This document shows positions 1 to 7,027 of a DNA stretch of 25,971 bases, one piece after another. The notes under the pieces are model-generated. The model did no database searches. It saw nothing but the letters and a program-made list of their open reading frames with translations, and was not told where the DNA came from. The position numbers were made by a program, and so were the translations under genes. Position 1 is the stretch's first letter; the number at the start of each line of letters is the position of its first letter. The DNA is from an uncultured Faecalibacterium sp. (GTDB lineage Bacteria; Bacillota; Clostridia; Oscillospirales; Ruminococcaceae), in the NCBI GenBank assembly GCA_934553285.1, contig CAKTFD010000019.1:1-25971 (forward strand), in the 5' to 3' direction.

Positions 1-30
1 CTGGTCATTCAGAACAATCGAGGAACACCA

Positions 31-1050
31 ATGGAACCTTTGAAAATCGGAAACATCGTTCTGCCCCACCGGGCAGTGTTCGGCCCCATGGCGGGCTTTA
101 CGGATGCACCCTGCCGCCGCCTGATGGCGCAGCATGGGGCGGGCTTTACCGTGAGCGAGATGGTGTCCAGCCGGGCACTGGTGTACGGCGACCATAAAAC
201 CGTGAGCCTGCTCAAGGCCCAGCCCAACGGGGCACCCTATGGGGTGCAGATCTTCGGCGAAGTGCCGGAGATCATGGGCGAAGCCACCGCTGCCATCGAG
301 CAGTATGATTTTGACTTTGTGGATATCAACATGGGCTGCCCTGCCCCCAAGATCGTTTCCGGCGGGGCGGGCAGCAAACTGATGCTGGATCCTGACCGCT
401 GCGGGCGGATCGTGGAGCAGGTGGTGGCCCATACGCAGCGCCCCGTTACCGTAAAGATGCGCAAGGGCTGGGATGCTGACCATGTTACCGCCGTGGAGTG
501 TGCCCGCGCCTGCGCACAGGCCGGTGCTGCCCTCATCGCAGTGCACGCCCGCACCCGGGAGCAGATGTATACCCCGGGCATCGACCCGGAGATCATCGCC
601 CGGGTAAAGGATGCCGTCCGGGTGCCGGTGCTGGGCAACGGCGATATCCATTCTGCTGAGGATGCCCTGCGCATGATGCGCGAGACCCGCTGCGATGGTG
701 TGATGATCGCCCGGGCGGCACTGGGCGACCCATGGCTGTTTGAGCGGGTGAACGCCGCACTGGAGGGCCTGCCCGCCCCCAAAGAGCCGAACCTGCAGGC
801 CCGCATGAATGCGCTGCGCCGTCAGGTAGAGGAGATGGTGGAGCAGAAGGGCGAGTTCGTGGCCATGCCCCAGGCACGCGCCCAGACCATGCACTATATG
901 AAAGGGCTGAAAGGGGCTGCCGCGCTGCGCCGCTATTGCTGCACCCTGACCCATCTGGAGGATCTGGACGAATTGATCGCTGCCGTGTTTGAGGAACAGC
1001 GCAAGGCTGGTCTGGACCCGGACGATGTGCGCGAGGTGCCTTTTCCGTAA
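31..1050 (+). CDS. dusB: tRNA-dihydrouridine synthase (DusB-type)
   Basis: This 339-residue flavoenzyme reduces uridine to dihydrouridine in the D-loop of tRNAs, using FMN and NADPH in the cytoplasm. The N-terminal half shows the FMN-binding TIM barrel: a GPMAGFTDAPCR segment near residues 18-29, and the Dus signature DINMGCPAPK at 98-107 with the catalytic cysteine at 103. VKMRKGW and the GNGDI motif follow, and a short helical C-terminal domain ends the protein. Length is normal for the family. The ATG at 31 sits behind a short AGGA, and the protein aligns from its first residue, so the gene looks complete. Only 30 bases precede it, so its promoter or upstream operon partners cannot be judged. 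Its stop codon abuts the stop of the convergent yfbR gene. DusB is the best fit among the Dus subfamilies, but the subfamily is inferred. Confidence 0.93.
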   Translation: MEPLKIGNIVLPHRAVFGPMAGFTDAPCRRLMAQHGAGFTVSEMVSSRALVYGDHKTVSLLKAQPNGAPYGVQIFGEVPEIMGEATAAIEQYDFDFVDINMGCPAPKIVSGGAGSKLMLDPDRCGRIVEQVVAHTQRPVTVKMRKGWDADHVTAVECARACAQAGAALIAVHARTREQMYTPGIDPEIIARVKDAVRVPVLGNGDIHSAEDALRMMRETRCDGVMIARAALGDPWLFERVNAALEGLPAPKEPNLQARMNALRRQVEEMVEQKGEFVAMPQARAQTMHYMKGLKGAAALRRYCCTLTHLEDLDELIAAVFEEQRKAGLDPDDVREVPFP

Positions 1051-1644
1051 TTACCCTTCCGGCCGGGTCAGTTCATCCAGGTTCAGCGTGTAGCAGGGCA
1101 GACAGTGGGTCAGAAACCAGTCTGCTTCCGGGCAGTGCATGGCGTCCAGCGCGGCGCGCTGCTGCGCCAGTGCGGCATCAAACTCGTGGTTGCCGCTGCG
1201 CTGCTCCTCGGTGCACTTGATCAGGGCGCTCAGCCGGTCGGCCGCTTTGAGCAGCCGGTGTTCCTCCGGGGTCAGGGCGGTGCCGTCCATGCAGGGCACC
1301 AGTGCTGCAGCCAGTTCTTCCGGCAGCAGCGCAGCCATGGAGCGCACGCTTTCGCGCTCCAGTGCCTTGTAGGCATCCCGCAAGGCAGGGGAGTGGTACT
1401 TGACCGGCGTGGGCATATCCCCGGTAATGATCTCCGGGGCATCGTGGTACAGCGCCGCTACCGCAACAGTCTCGGGGCGGCAGGGGGTGCCGGTATACTT
1501 TTGCGCGATCAGGCACAGCAGATGCGCCAGCAGCGCCGTGTCGCAGGTGTGCTCGCTGAGAGATTCGGCACGGGTGGAGTGCATCAGGCTCCACCGGGTG
1601 ATGTACTTCATGCGCGCCAGCAGGGCGCTGAAGGGATACAGCAT
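1051..1644 (-). CDS. yfbR: YfbR-type HD-domain 5'-deoxynucleotidase
   Basis: This 197-residue protein closely resembles E. coli YfbR, a metal-dependent 5'-nucleotidase that dephosphorylates deoxynucleoside monophosphates. Visible family features are the NRW-like ITRWSLMHS segment (15-23), SEH with H32, the HD pair H67-D68 in YHDAPE, the GDMPTPVKY block (75-83), and a late AADRLSALIKC segment carrying the last metal-ligand aspartate. The ATG at 1644 is preferred because AAGGAGG lies ten bases upstream and the protein then begins where YfbR does; an upstream extension to 1695 would be basic and unlike the family. The gene is convergent with dusB with no intervening base. A promoter with a perfect -35 lies at 1667-1695. 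The likely role is dNMP pool control or salvage. Confidence 0.9.
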   Translation of the reverse strand: MLYPFSALLARMKYITRWSLMHSTRAESLSEHTCDTALLAHLLCLIAQKYTGTPCRPETVAVAALYHDAPEIITGDMPTPVKYHSPALRDAYKALERESVRSMAALLPEELAAALVPCMDGTALTPEEHRLLKAADRLSALIKCTEEQRSGNHEFDAALAQQRAALDAMHCPEADWFLTHCLPCYTLNLDELTRPEG

Positions 1645-1666
1645 GGCAAAACGCCTCCTTTTCTTC

Positions 1667-1695
1667 ACCATACCTGCCCGGCGCAGCATTGTCAA
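1667..1695 (-). promoter_or_regulatory. Promoter of yfbR
   Basis: On the minus strand TTGACA (1690-1695) is separated by 17 bases from TATGGT (1667-1672), 22 bases before the yfbR start codon. This is a consensus -35 with a 4/6 -10, typical of a sigma-A promoter. It lies back to back with the yfhO promoter, so the two genes share a divergent control region. Confidence 0.65.
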
Positions 1696-1699
1696 GCCC

Positions 1700-1728
1700 T
1701 TTTTTCTTGCGGACAGCCGTGCTATACT
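1700..1728 (+). promoter_or_regulatory. Extended -10 promoter of the yfhO-like gene
   Basis: TGCTATACT at 1720-1728 is an extended -10 element. The matching -35 position is only a T-run (1700-1705), as expected where TGn compensates for a weak -35. The same nine bases occur before the ACT-domain and Lrp genes. Confidence 0.55.
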
Positions 1729-1783
1729 ACAGGTGTCATCAAATCCACTTCCGCGCTCCGGCGCGGAGAAAGAGGAACCCCAA

Positions 1784-4183
1784 ATGGAACAGTTCAGAAC
1801 ACTCCGGCGGCTGGAGCCAAAGGAACAGAACTACAAAAAATTCTGGCAGGCGGTGGGGCTGTGTGCCCTGACAGCTGCCATCTTCTTTCTGCCATTTTAC
1901 ATCATCGATGGCGGATTTTTCCACTATGCAGGCGATTTTAACAGCCAGCAGATCAGCTTTTACCGGTATATGAACGGCTTTATCAAGGGGGCAGGCTACC
2001 CGGACAGCTCCTTTGCCGCTGCGCCTCGCAATACCTTTTCCTGGGCGACCGACCTGGGCAGCGGGGTGATGAACGCCTATTCCTTCTACCTGTACGGCTC
2101 GCCGTTCTTCTGGCTCTCGCTGCTGCTGCCGCAGCGCTGGCTGCCCTATATGATGGTGCCGCTGCTGGTGCTCAAGTTCGGCGTGGCAGGCGGCGGTGCA
2201 TACCTGTACCTGCGCCGCTACGTCAAAAATGCAAACTACGCGGTGCTGGGTGCCTGCCTGTATGCGCTTTCCGGCTTTGCGGTGTACAACGTGTTCTTCA
2301 ACCACTTTGTGGATGTGGTGGCGCTGTTCCCGTATCTGCTCTGGGCGCTGGACGAGGCCATCTATGAGGACCGGCACGGCCTGTTCGCCTTCTGGGTGGC
2401 GGTCAACCTGCTCAACAACTATTTCTTCTTCGTGGGGCAGGTGCTGTTCCTCTGCATCTACTTTGTGTGCAAGCTCTCGGCGCGGGACTTCCGGCTGACC
2501 GGGCGCAAGTTCTGCCATCTTCTGTGGGAGAGCGTGCTGGGCGTGGCCATGGGCTGCCTGCTGCTCTTCCCGGCAGTGCTCAGTCTGCTGCAGAACCCGC
2601 GCACCATCGACCTTTCCTCCGGCTGGGGCTTTTTGACCTATGCCAAGGTGCAGCAGTATCTGGCCATCCTGCTCAGCTGGATCCTGCCGCCGGATTCCCC
2701 CTACCTTACTTCCATCTGGTCGGAGGGGGTCATCAAGTGGACCAGCATGACGGCCTACCTGCCCCTGTGCAGCCTGGCCGGTGCCATGGCGTACTGGCGC
2801 GCACGGCACGGCGACAGCAAAAAGCGCATCGTGGCGGTGTGCGCTGTATGTGCGCTGGTGCCGGTGCTGAACAGCGCTTTCTATGCCCTCAACTCCAGCT
2901 ACTATGCCCGCTGGTACTATATGCCCACCCTTATCCTGGCCGCCATGACCGTAAATGCCCTGGAGGACCACAATACCGACCTGGACACCCCTGCCCGCGG
3001 CATCGGCTGGCTCATGCTGGCCACACTGGCCTTTGCACTGGTGCCGGTGCGGGACGAAGCGGCCGATACCTGGTCGCTGGGGGTGCTCAAAAACCCGGGG
3101 CAGTATTTTGCGGTGCTGGGCTTTGGCCTGCTGGGGCTGTGGCTGTACCGCTATATCTGCGGCAAGTGGCGGCAGGACCGCCGCTTTGCCCAGCGCATGA
3201 CGGCGGCAGTGCTGGTGTTTGCCTGCGTGTTCAGCATGGTGCACATCGGCATCGGCAAGTTTGGCCAGTGGTATACCGACAGCGACCTTGTGGAGCAGGA
3301 TACCAATGCCCTGCTGCTGAAAGACGACCTGCCGGAGGGGGACTACCGGGTGGATACCTACAAGATCCACGATAACATCGGCATGTGGCTGGATAAAAGC
3401 TGCCTGCAGTATTTTGGCAGCACAGCTGCTCCCAGCATCCTCAGCTTCTACCCGGCGCTGGGGGTCAAGCGGGATGTGCGCAGCGAGCCGGAGATCACAA
3501 ACTATGCGCTGCGGGGGCTGCTGAGCGTGGAATACCTCATCACCACCCCGGAGCAGTGCAGCAGCTTTGAGGACGAGGCGGATGCAGGCTGGAGCTATAT
3601 CGGCGAGATGGACGGCTACGCCTTGTACCGCAACGATAATTACGTGCCCATGGGCTTTACCTACGATTACTACGTAACGGAGGAAACTTACGAAAACTCC
3701 ATCAAGACCCTGCGCTCCAACCTGCTGATGCGGGCACTGGTGCTGGAGGACGAGGACGCTGCACAGTACGGCCAGTACCTGACCGAGCTGCCGGAGGATC
3801 TGCTGGAAGACCTGTACTACGATACCTATACCCAGGACTGCGCCGATCGCCGCGCCCACAGCTGCAGTGTGTTCCAGATGAACAACGCGGGCTTCCATGC
3901 CGAGATCACGCTGGAAAAACCGAACCTGGTGTTCTTCTCGGTGCCTTACGATGACGGCTTTACCGCCTATGTCAACGGCGAAAAGACCGACATCCTGCGG
4001 GTGGACGAGGGGCTGATGGCGGTGCTCTGCCCGGCGGGGGAAAGCAGCATTGATTTTGTGTATCAGGCGGCAGGGCTTTCCGCCAGCCGCGTGGTCACCG
4101 CCGCTGCGCTGCCGGTATGGCTGGTGTATACCGCATACTTTGTGTGGTGCCGCCGCCGCACCGGCACCCCTGCGGAAGAATGA
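1784..4183 (+). CDS. YfhO-family multi-spanning membrane protein
   Basis: This 799-residue polytopic membrane protein belongs to the YfhO family. Some members are implicated in cell-surface or lipoteichoic acid glycosylation, and the architecture resembles GT-C glycosyltransferases. A short cytoplasmic N-terminus (1-22) leads into a first helix (about 25-43). An extracytoplasmic loop follows with the acidic AGDFNSQQISFY motif, typical of the family and in the usual GT-C catalytic-loop position. About ten further hydrophobic segments run to near residue 480. A large soluble domain (roughly 490-770) and a last helix with a basic tail (RRRTG) complete it. The ATG at 1784 follows GAGAAAGAGGAA, and the protein begins as YfhO proteins do; reading further upstream would run through the divergent yfbR gene. 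It appears monocistronic. The sugar donor and acceptor cannot be read from the sequence. Confidence 0.85.
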   Translation: MEQFRTLRRLEPKEQNYKKFWQAVGLCALTAAIFFLPFYIIDGGFFHYAGDFNSQQISFYRYMNGFIKGAGYPDSSFAAAPRNTFSWATDLGSGVMNAYSFYLYGSPFFWLSLLLPQRWLPYMMVPLLVLKFGVAGGGAYLYLRRYVKNANYAVLGACLYALSGFAVYNVFFNHFVDVVALFPYLLWALDEAIYEDRHGLFAFWVAVNLLNNYFFFVGQVLFLCIYFVCKLSARDFRLTGRKFCHLLWESVLGVAMGCLLLFPAVLSLLQNPRTIDLSSGWGFLTYAKVQQYLAILLSWILPPDSPYLTSIWSEGVIKWTSMTAYLPLCSLAGAMAYWRARHGDSKKRIVAVCAVCALVPVLNSAFYALNSSYYARWYYMPTLILAAMTVNALEDHNTDLDTPARGIGWLMLATLAFALVPVRDEAADTWSLGVLKNPGQYFAVLGFGLLGLWLYRYICGKWRQDRRFAQRMTAAVLVFACVFSMVHIGIGKFGQWYTDSDLVEQDTNALLLKDDLPEGDYRVDTYKIHDNIGMWLDKSCLQYFGSTAAPSILSFYPALGVKRDVRSEPEITNYALRGLLSVEYLITTPEQCSSFEDEADAGWSYIGEMDGYALYRNDNYVPMGFTYDYYVTEETYENSIKTLRSNLLMRALVLEDEDAAQYGQYLTELPEDLLEDLYYDTYTQDCADRRAHSCSVFQMNNAGFHAEITLEKPNLVFFSVPYDDGFTAYVNGEKTDILRVDEGLMAVLCPAGESSIDFVYQAAGLSASRVVTAAALPVWLVYTAYFVWCRRRTGTPAEE

Positions 4184-4222
4184 CTTTACCGCAGCGGCAG
4201 ATAAAAAATTTAAAATTCCCTC

Positions 4223-4250
4223 TTGACTTTACGAGGATAAAGTGTATAAT
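4223..4250 (+). promoter_or_regulatory. Promoter of the T-box leader and transporter operon
   Basis: TTGACT (4223-4228) and a perfect TATAAT (4245-4250) are 16 bases apart. An A/T-only run at 4201-4216 just upstream resembles an UP element. Transcription would start near 4257, immediately before the first T-box helix. Confidence 0.8.
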
Positions 4251-4256
4251 GCAATC

Positions 4257-4543
4257 AAACCGATGAGGCGGAAGAGAACCTGCACAGCGCATCTGCAGTG
4301 AGTCCGGACAGTGAAAACGGGCGAGAGCGGGGCAGAGATTCGTGGGCCGCCGAGGGCCGGGCAAACGGGCGCAAGCCCCAGTAGTTTTGGACGGAAGCCT
4401 CCGTTACAGGGCAGGGGAGTGTTGGCTCTCCGTGAGAGGCTTTGCACGGTTAGCAGTATGGCCGGTGCAGAGCAAGCAAGGTGGCACCGCAGAATCGTAA
4501 TTTACCGATCCTGTCCTTGTGGATAACACACAGGGACAGGGTC
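4257..4543 (+). promoter_or_regulatory. Tryptophan-type T-box leader
   Basis: This leader senses uncharged tRNA. The base of stem I pairs GAGGC (4265-4269) with GCCTC (4397-4401) and is followed by a GA-rich kink-turn-like segment (GGAAGAGA). On the 3' side the candidate specifier is UGG at 4388-4390, the Trp codon. A stem III-like helix uses TGCAC and GTGCA at about 4443-4469. The T-box sequence AAGGTGGCACCGC lies at 4478-4490. The antiterminator can be drawn exactly: CAAGG (4477-4481) with CCTTG (4515-4519), the canonical seven-base bulge UGGCACC (4482-4488), then GCAG (4489-4492) with CTGT (4511-4514). The bulge base C4485 would pair with discriminator G73, which bacterial tRNA-Trp carries. 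Specifier and bulge therefore agree. The 5' arm of the terminator (4507-4521) overlaps the antiterminator, so the two are exclusive. Confidence 0.93.
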
Positions 4544-4553
4544 GTTTTGGTTT
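4507..4553 (+). terminator. T-box terminator 1
   Basis: A 15-bp stem pairs 4507-4521 with 4529-4543 (two G-U pairs) around a seven-base loop, followed by GTTTTGGTTT. It excludes the antiterminator. The U-tract is interrupted, so termination here may be incomplete, which gives the second terminator a reason to exist. Confidence 0.9.
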
Positions 4554-4556
4554 AAG

Positions 4557-4589
4557 ACCCGTCCCGCAAAGGGAGCGGGTTTTTTATTT
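4557..4589 (+). terminator. Second, tandem terminator of the T-box leader
   Basis: ACCCG/TCCC (4557-4565) pairs with GGGA/GCGGGT (4571-4580), with one bulged G at 4575, a five-base loop and the tract TTTTTTATTT. It lies between the T-box terminator and the lipoprotein gene. Its 5' arm (4556-4565) is also complementary to the 3' arm of terminator 1, and its 3' arm (4572-4579) to 4594-4601. Confidence 0.8.
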
Positions 4590-4620
4590 GCCGCCCGCTC
4601 CGGGAAAGGAGTTTACCACG

Positions 4621-5721
4621 ATGAAAAACCTGAACATGATCTCCCGCCGCAGCTTCCTGAAGGCCGCTCTGGCCGCTTCCGCTGTTTCTGCCATGGCGCT
4701 GACCGGCTGCGGCAGCACCGCCGGCAGTACGGCTTCCAGCGCAGCAGCTTCCGCCTCTGCCACTGCCGCTTCCGGCAGTGCAGCCACCGGCAAGGCCTTC
4801 AAGGTGGGCATCGTCAACTATGTGGACCATGCATCCCTCAACCAGATCGTGTCCTCGGTGGAGAGCCGTCTGGATGCCATCGGCAAGGAAAAGGGCGTTA
4901 CCTTTGATTACGCCGATTACTACGCAAATGCCCAGGCCGACCAGTCCAACCTGAACCAGATCGGCGCAGACCTTGTGGCGGACGATGTGGATGTGATCGT
5001 GGCTGTGGCCACCCCCACTGCCGCCACCATGCTGGCCGCAGTGGAAGATACCGATATCCCGGTGGTGTACTCCGCCGTGACCGACCCCGCCGCCGCAGGC
5101 TTTGACGGCGAGGAGAACATCACCGGCACCTCCGATGCGCTGAACACCGATGCCATCATGAACCTGATCCTGGCCGCGAACCCCGGCATCGAGACCATCG
5201 GCCTGCTGTATGACCTGAGCCAGGATTCCTCCACCCAGGCCATTGCGGATGCCAAGGCTTTCTGCGAGAAGAACGGCATCAAGGTGGTGGAAAAGAACGG
5301 CACTACCACCGCCGAGGTACAGATGGCTGCCGAGGCACTGGTCGCTGCCGGTGTCAAGGCGGTGTTCACCCCCACTGACAACACCATCATGACGGCAGAG
5401 CTTTCCATCTACGAAACCTTTATTGAGGCGGGTGTGCAGCACTATACCGGTGCCGACAGCTTTGCGCTGAACGGTGCGCTGGTGGGCTACGGTGTGGACT
5501 ACGTCCAGCTGGGTGAAGCCACTGCCGATATGGTAAGCCAGCTCCTCTGCGATGGCAAGACCCCTGCAGAGCTGCCCTACCAGACATTTGATAACGGCAT
5601 CGTGACCATCAATACCGAGACCGCCGCCGCGCTGGGCCTGGATCTGGCCGCGCTGAAAGAAGCCTTTAAGCCCTACTGCACCGAGATCACCGAAGTGACC
5701 ACCGCCGAGGATTTCTCCTGA
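4621..5721 (+). CDS. trpX: ABC transporter substrate-binding lipoprotein, TrpX-like
   Basis: This 366-residue lipoprotein is the extracytoplasmic binding component of an ABC importer, probably for tryptophan. A twin-arginine-like SRRSFLK (8-14) precedes a short hydrophobic stretch and the lipobox LTGC, with the lipidated cysteine at 30. An Ala/Ser/Thr-rich linker (31-55) leads to a periplasmic-binding fold of the PF04392 type: KVGIVNYVDHASLNQIV at the first strand, VDVIVAVATPTA near 120-135, and TPTDNTIM in the second lobe. The ATG at 4621 follows AAAGGAG (4605-4611); a longer reading frame from 4519 would run through the terminators and is rejected. Permease and ATPase genes follow. Tryptophan as ligand is inferred from the T-box specifier and from known T-box-controlled trpXYZ operons; tyrosine or another aromatic compound remains possible. 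Confidence 0.88.
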   Translation: MKNLNMISRRSFLKAALAASAVSAMALTGCGSTAGSTASSAAASASATAASGSAATGKAFKVGIVNYVDHASLNQIVSSVESRLDAIGKEKGVTFDYADYYANAQADQSNLNQIGADLVADDVDVIVAVATPTAATMLAAVEDTDIPVVYSAVTDPAAAGFDGEENITGTSDALNTDAIMNLILAANPGIETIGLLYDLSQDSSTQAIADAKAFCEKNGIKVVEKNGTTTAEVQMAAEALVAAGVKAVFTPTDNTIMTAELSIYETFIEAGVQHYTGADSFALNGALVGYGVDYVQLGEATADMVSQLLCDGKTPAELPYQTFDNGIVTINTETAAALGLDLAALKEAFKPYCTEITEVTTAEDFS

Positions 5722-5740
5722 CGGCAGCGACAAACTGAAT

Positions 5741-5778
5741 AAAGGGCTGCTGCACATTGTCTGGTGCAGCAGCCCTTT
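5741..5778 (+). terminator. Palindromic stem-loop after trpX (GCTGCTGCAC family, copy 1)
   Basis: A perfect 15-bp stem pairs AAAGGGCTGCTGCAC (5741-5755) with 5764-5778 around an eight-base loop, 19 bases after the trpX stop. Only the UUU inside the stem serves as a U-tract, so it may be a partial terminator or an mRNA 3'-end stabiliser that raises binding protein over permease. Related hairpins lie at 7976-8010 and 16776-16810. Confidence 0.65.
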
Positions 5779-5796
5779 GCGCTACGGATCTGTTAA

Positions 5797-5956
5797 GGTG
5801 TATCTGAAAACAAAGAAAATGACGAATATTTCGCAAGCACAAGCGGGATTTAAGGCAAATAGCCGCAGGAATCCTTTGTGGATTTCAAGGCTGTTTAACG
5901 CAAAATCCAGCTGTGGTTGTAGAAATAGACTAAATTTTCGACTTTTCAGATACACC
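5797..5956. repeat. 160-bp element bounded by 14-bp perfect inverted repeats
   Basis: GGTGTATCTGAAAA (5797-5810) is repeated exactly in inverse orientation at 5943-5956. The 132 bases between are AT-richer than the neighbouring genes and hold no convincing gene. Size and structure suggest a MITE-like non-autonomous element between trpX and the permease gene. CTAC occurs close to both ends (5782-5785 and 5957-5960) but not directly against the left end, so no clear target duplication can be claimed. The remaining bases 5957-6080 hold only a second imperfect stem (about 5960-6000) and the permease ribosome-binding site. Confidence 0.55.
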
Positions 5957-6080
5957 CTACAGAAAACGGCTTTTTTGCGGCCGCAGATGCTGTTTTCTGC
6001 AGCCTCCGAACATGGCCAGAGCGTACGCGGAGGTCATGCAAGATCATCCACTCAAAAGAAATATAAAAGGAGCATACACC

Positions 6081-7025
6081 ATGCTGGCGAGTATCTTTTC
6101 CCTCAACGTCCTGCAGACGGCTCTGGAACTGGGCTGCATCTACGCGCTGGTGGCGTTGGCGCTGTTTCTGAGCTATTCCATCCTGAATATTGCCGATCTT
6201 TCCACCGATGGCTGCTTTACCCTGGGCTGCGCAGTGGCCTGTCAGGTCGCGCTGACCGGCCACCCCATCCTGGCGCTGACAGCGGCCATGGCGGCGGGGG
6301 TGTGCTCCGGCTTTATTACCGCTTTTCTGCAGACCCGGCTTGGGGTGGAAAGCATTATGGCCGGCATCATCGTCAACACCGGCCTGTACACCATCAACCT
6401 GGCGGTGATGGGCTTTTCCTCCACCATGTCGCTGGTCAAGACGGACACCATCTTCTCCCTGGCAAAAACTTCGCTGGGGTTTCTGGGCAGCTGGTACAAG
6501 CTGGTGCTGGCGGCAGCGATCATTGCCGTGGCCGGAGCTGCGATGCTGGGCTTCCTGGGCACGCGGCTGGGCCTGTCCATCCGCGCTACCGGCGATAACG
6601 CCGCCATGGTGCGGGCTTCCAGCATCAACCCGGCTTTTACCATTACGGTAGGCCTGTGCGTGTCCGGTGCGCTGTGTGCACTGTCTGGCGGTCTGCTGGC
6701 ACAGTACCAGAAGAGCTGCGATATCAATGTGGGCACCGGCATGGTGACCATTGCACTGGCTTCCCTCATCATCGGCGAGACCCTTGTGGGCAAGCGCACC
6801 ATGCCGCGCCGCGTGCTGGGCGTGGTGTTCGGCAGCTGCCTGTACCGCTTTATCGTGGCAGTGGCACTGCGCTTCAATGTGCCTGCTGCTGCCATGAAGC
6901 TGGTTTCCGCCATCATTGTGGCGGTCGCCATCTCCATGCCCGCCATAAAGGAACACGTTGCCTTTGAAAAACGCCGGCACGCTGCCCGTGCCCGCCGCAG
7001 CACCGCCAACAGGGAGGGACAGTAA
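6081..7025 (+). CDS. trpY: ABC transporter permease, TrpY-like
   Basis: This 314-residue inner-membrane permease is of the branched-chain amino acid/BPD_transp_2 type. Some eight to nine hydrophobic segments are visible. The N-terminal LGCIYALVALALFLSYSIL helix and the following NIADLSTDGCFTLG loop are typical of the TrpXYZ-like subgroup. The conserved cytoplasmic segment LGLSIRATGDNAAMVRA (about 172-188) is the expected ATPase-contact region. The C-terminus is strongly basic (KRRHAARARRS). The ATG at 6081 has AAAGGAG ten bases upstream; a longer reading frame from 6012 lacks such a site. The ATPase starts two bases after its stop, so the two are translated together. The unusually long gap from trpX contains the inverted-repeat element. 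Confidence 0.88.
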   Translation: MLASIFSLNVLQTALELGCIYALVALALFLSYSILNIADLSTDGCFTLGCAVACQVALTGHPILALTAAMAAGVCSGFITAFLQTRLGVESIMAGIIVNTGLYTINLAVMGFSSTMSLVKTDTIFSLAKTSLGFLGSWYKLVLAAAIIAVAGAAMLGFLGTRLGLSIRATGDNAAMVRASSINPAFTITVGLCVSGALCALSGGLLAQYQKSCDINVGTGMVTIALASLIIGETLVGKRTMPRRVLGVVFGSCLYRFIVAVALRFNVPAAAMKLVSAIIVAVAISMPAIKEHVAFEKRRHAARARRSTANREGQ

Positions 7026-7027
7026 AG

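Noticed and set aside
1739..3898. 719-codon open frame antisense to the yfhO-like gene
   Set aside because: It lacks a family match and ribosome-binding site; its Gln/His/Ala-rich translation is the usual mirror of GC-rich codons in the real gene.
4170..4194. Terminator at the end of the yfhO-like gene
   Set aside because: Only six base pairs around a 13-base loop, overlapping the stop codon and with no adjacent U-tract; too weak to call.
4519..4620. Upstream N-terminal extension of the binding protein from 4519
   Set aside because: It would translate through both terminators; the ATG at 4621 has a proper ribosome-binding site and begins a canonical lipoprotein signal.
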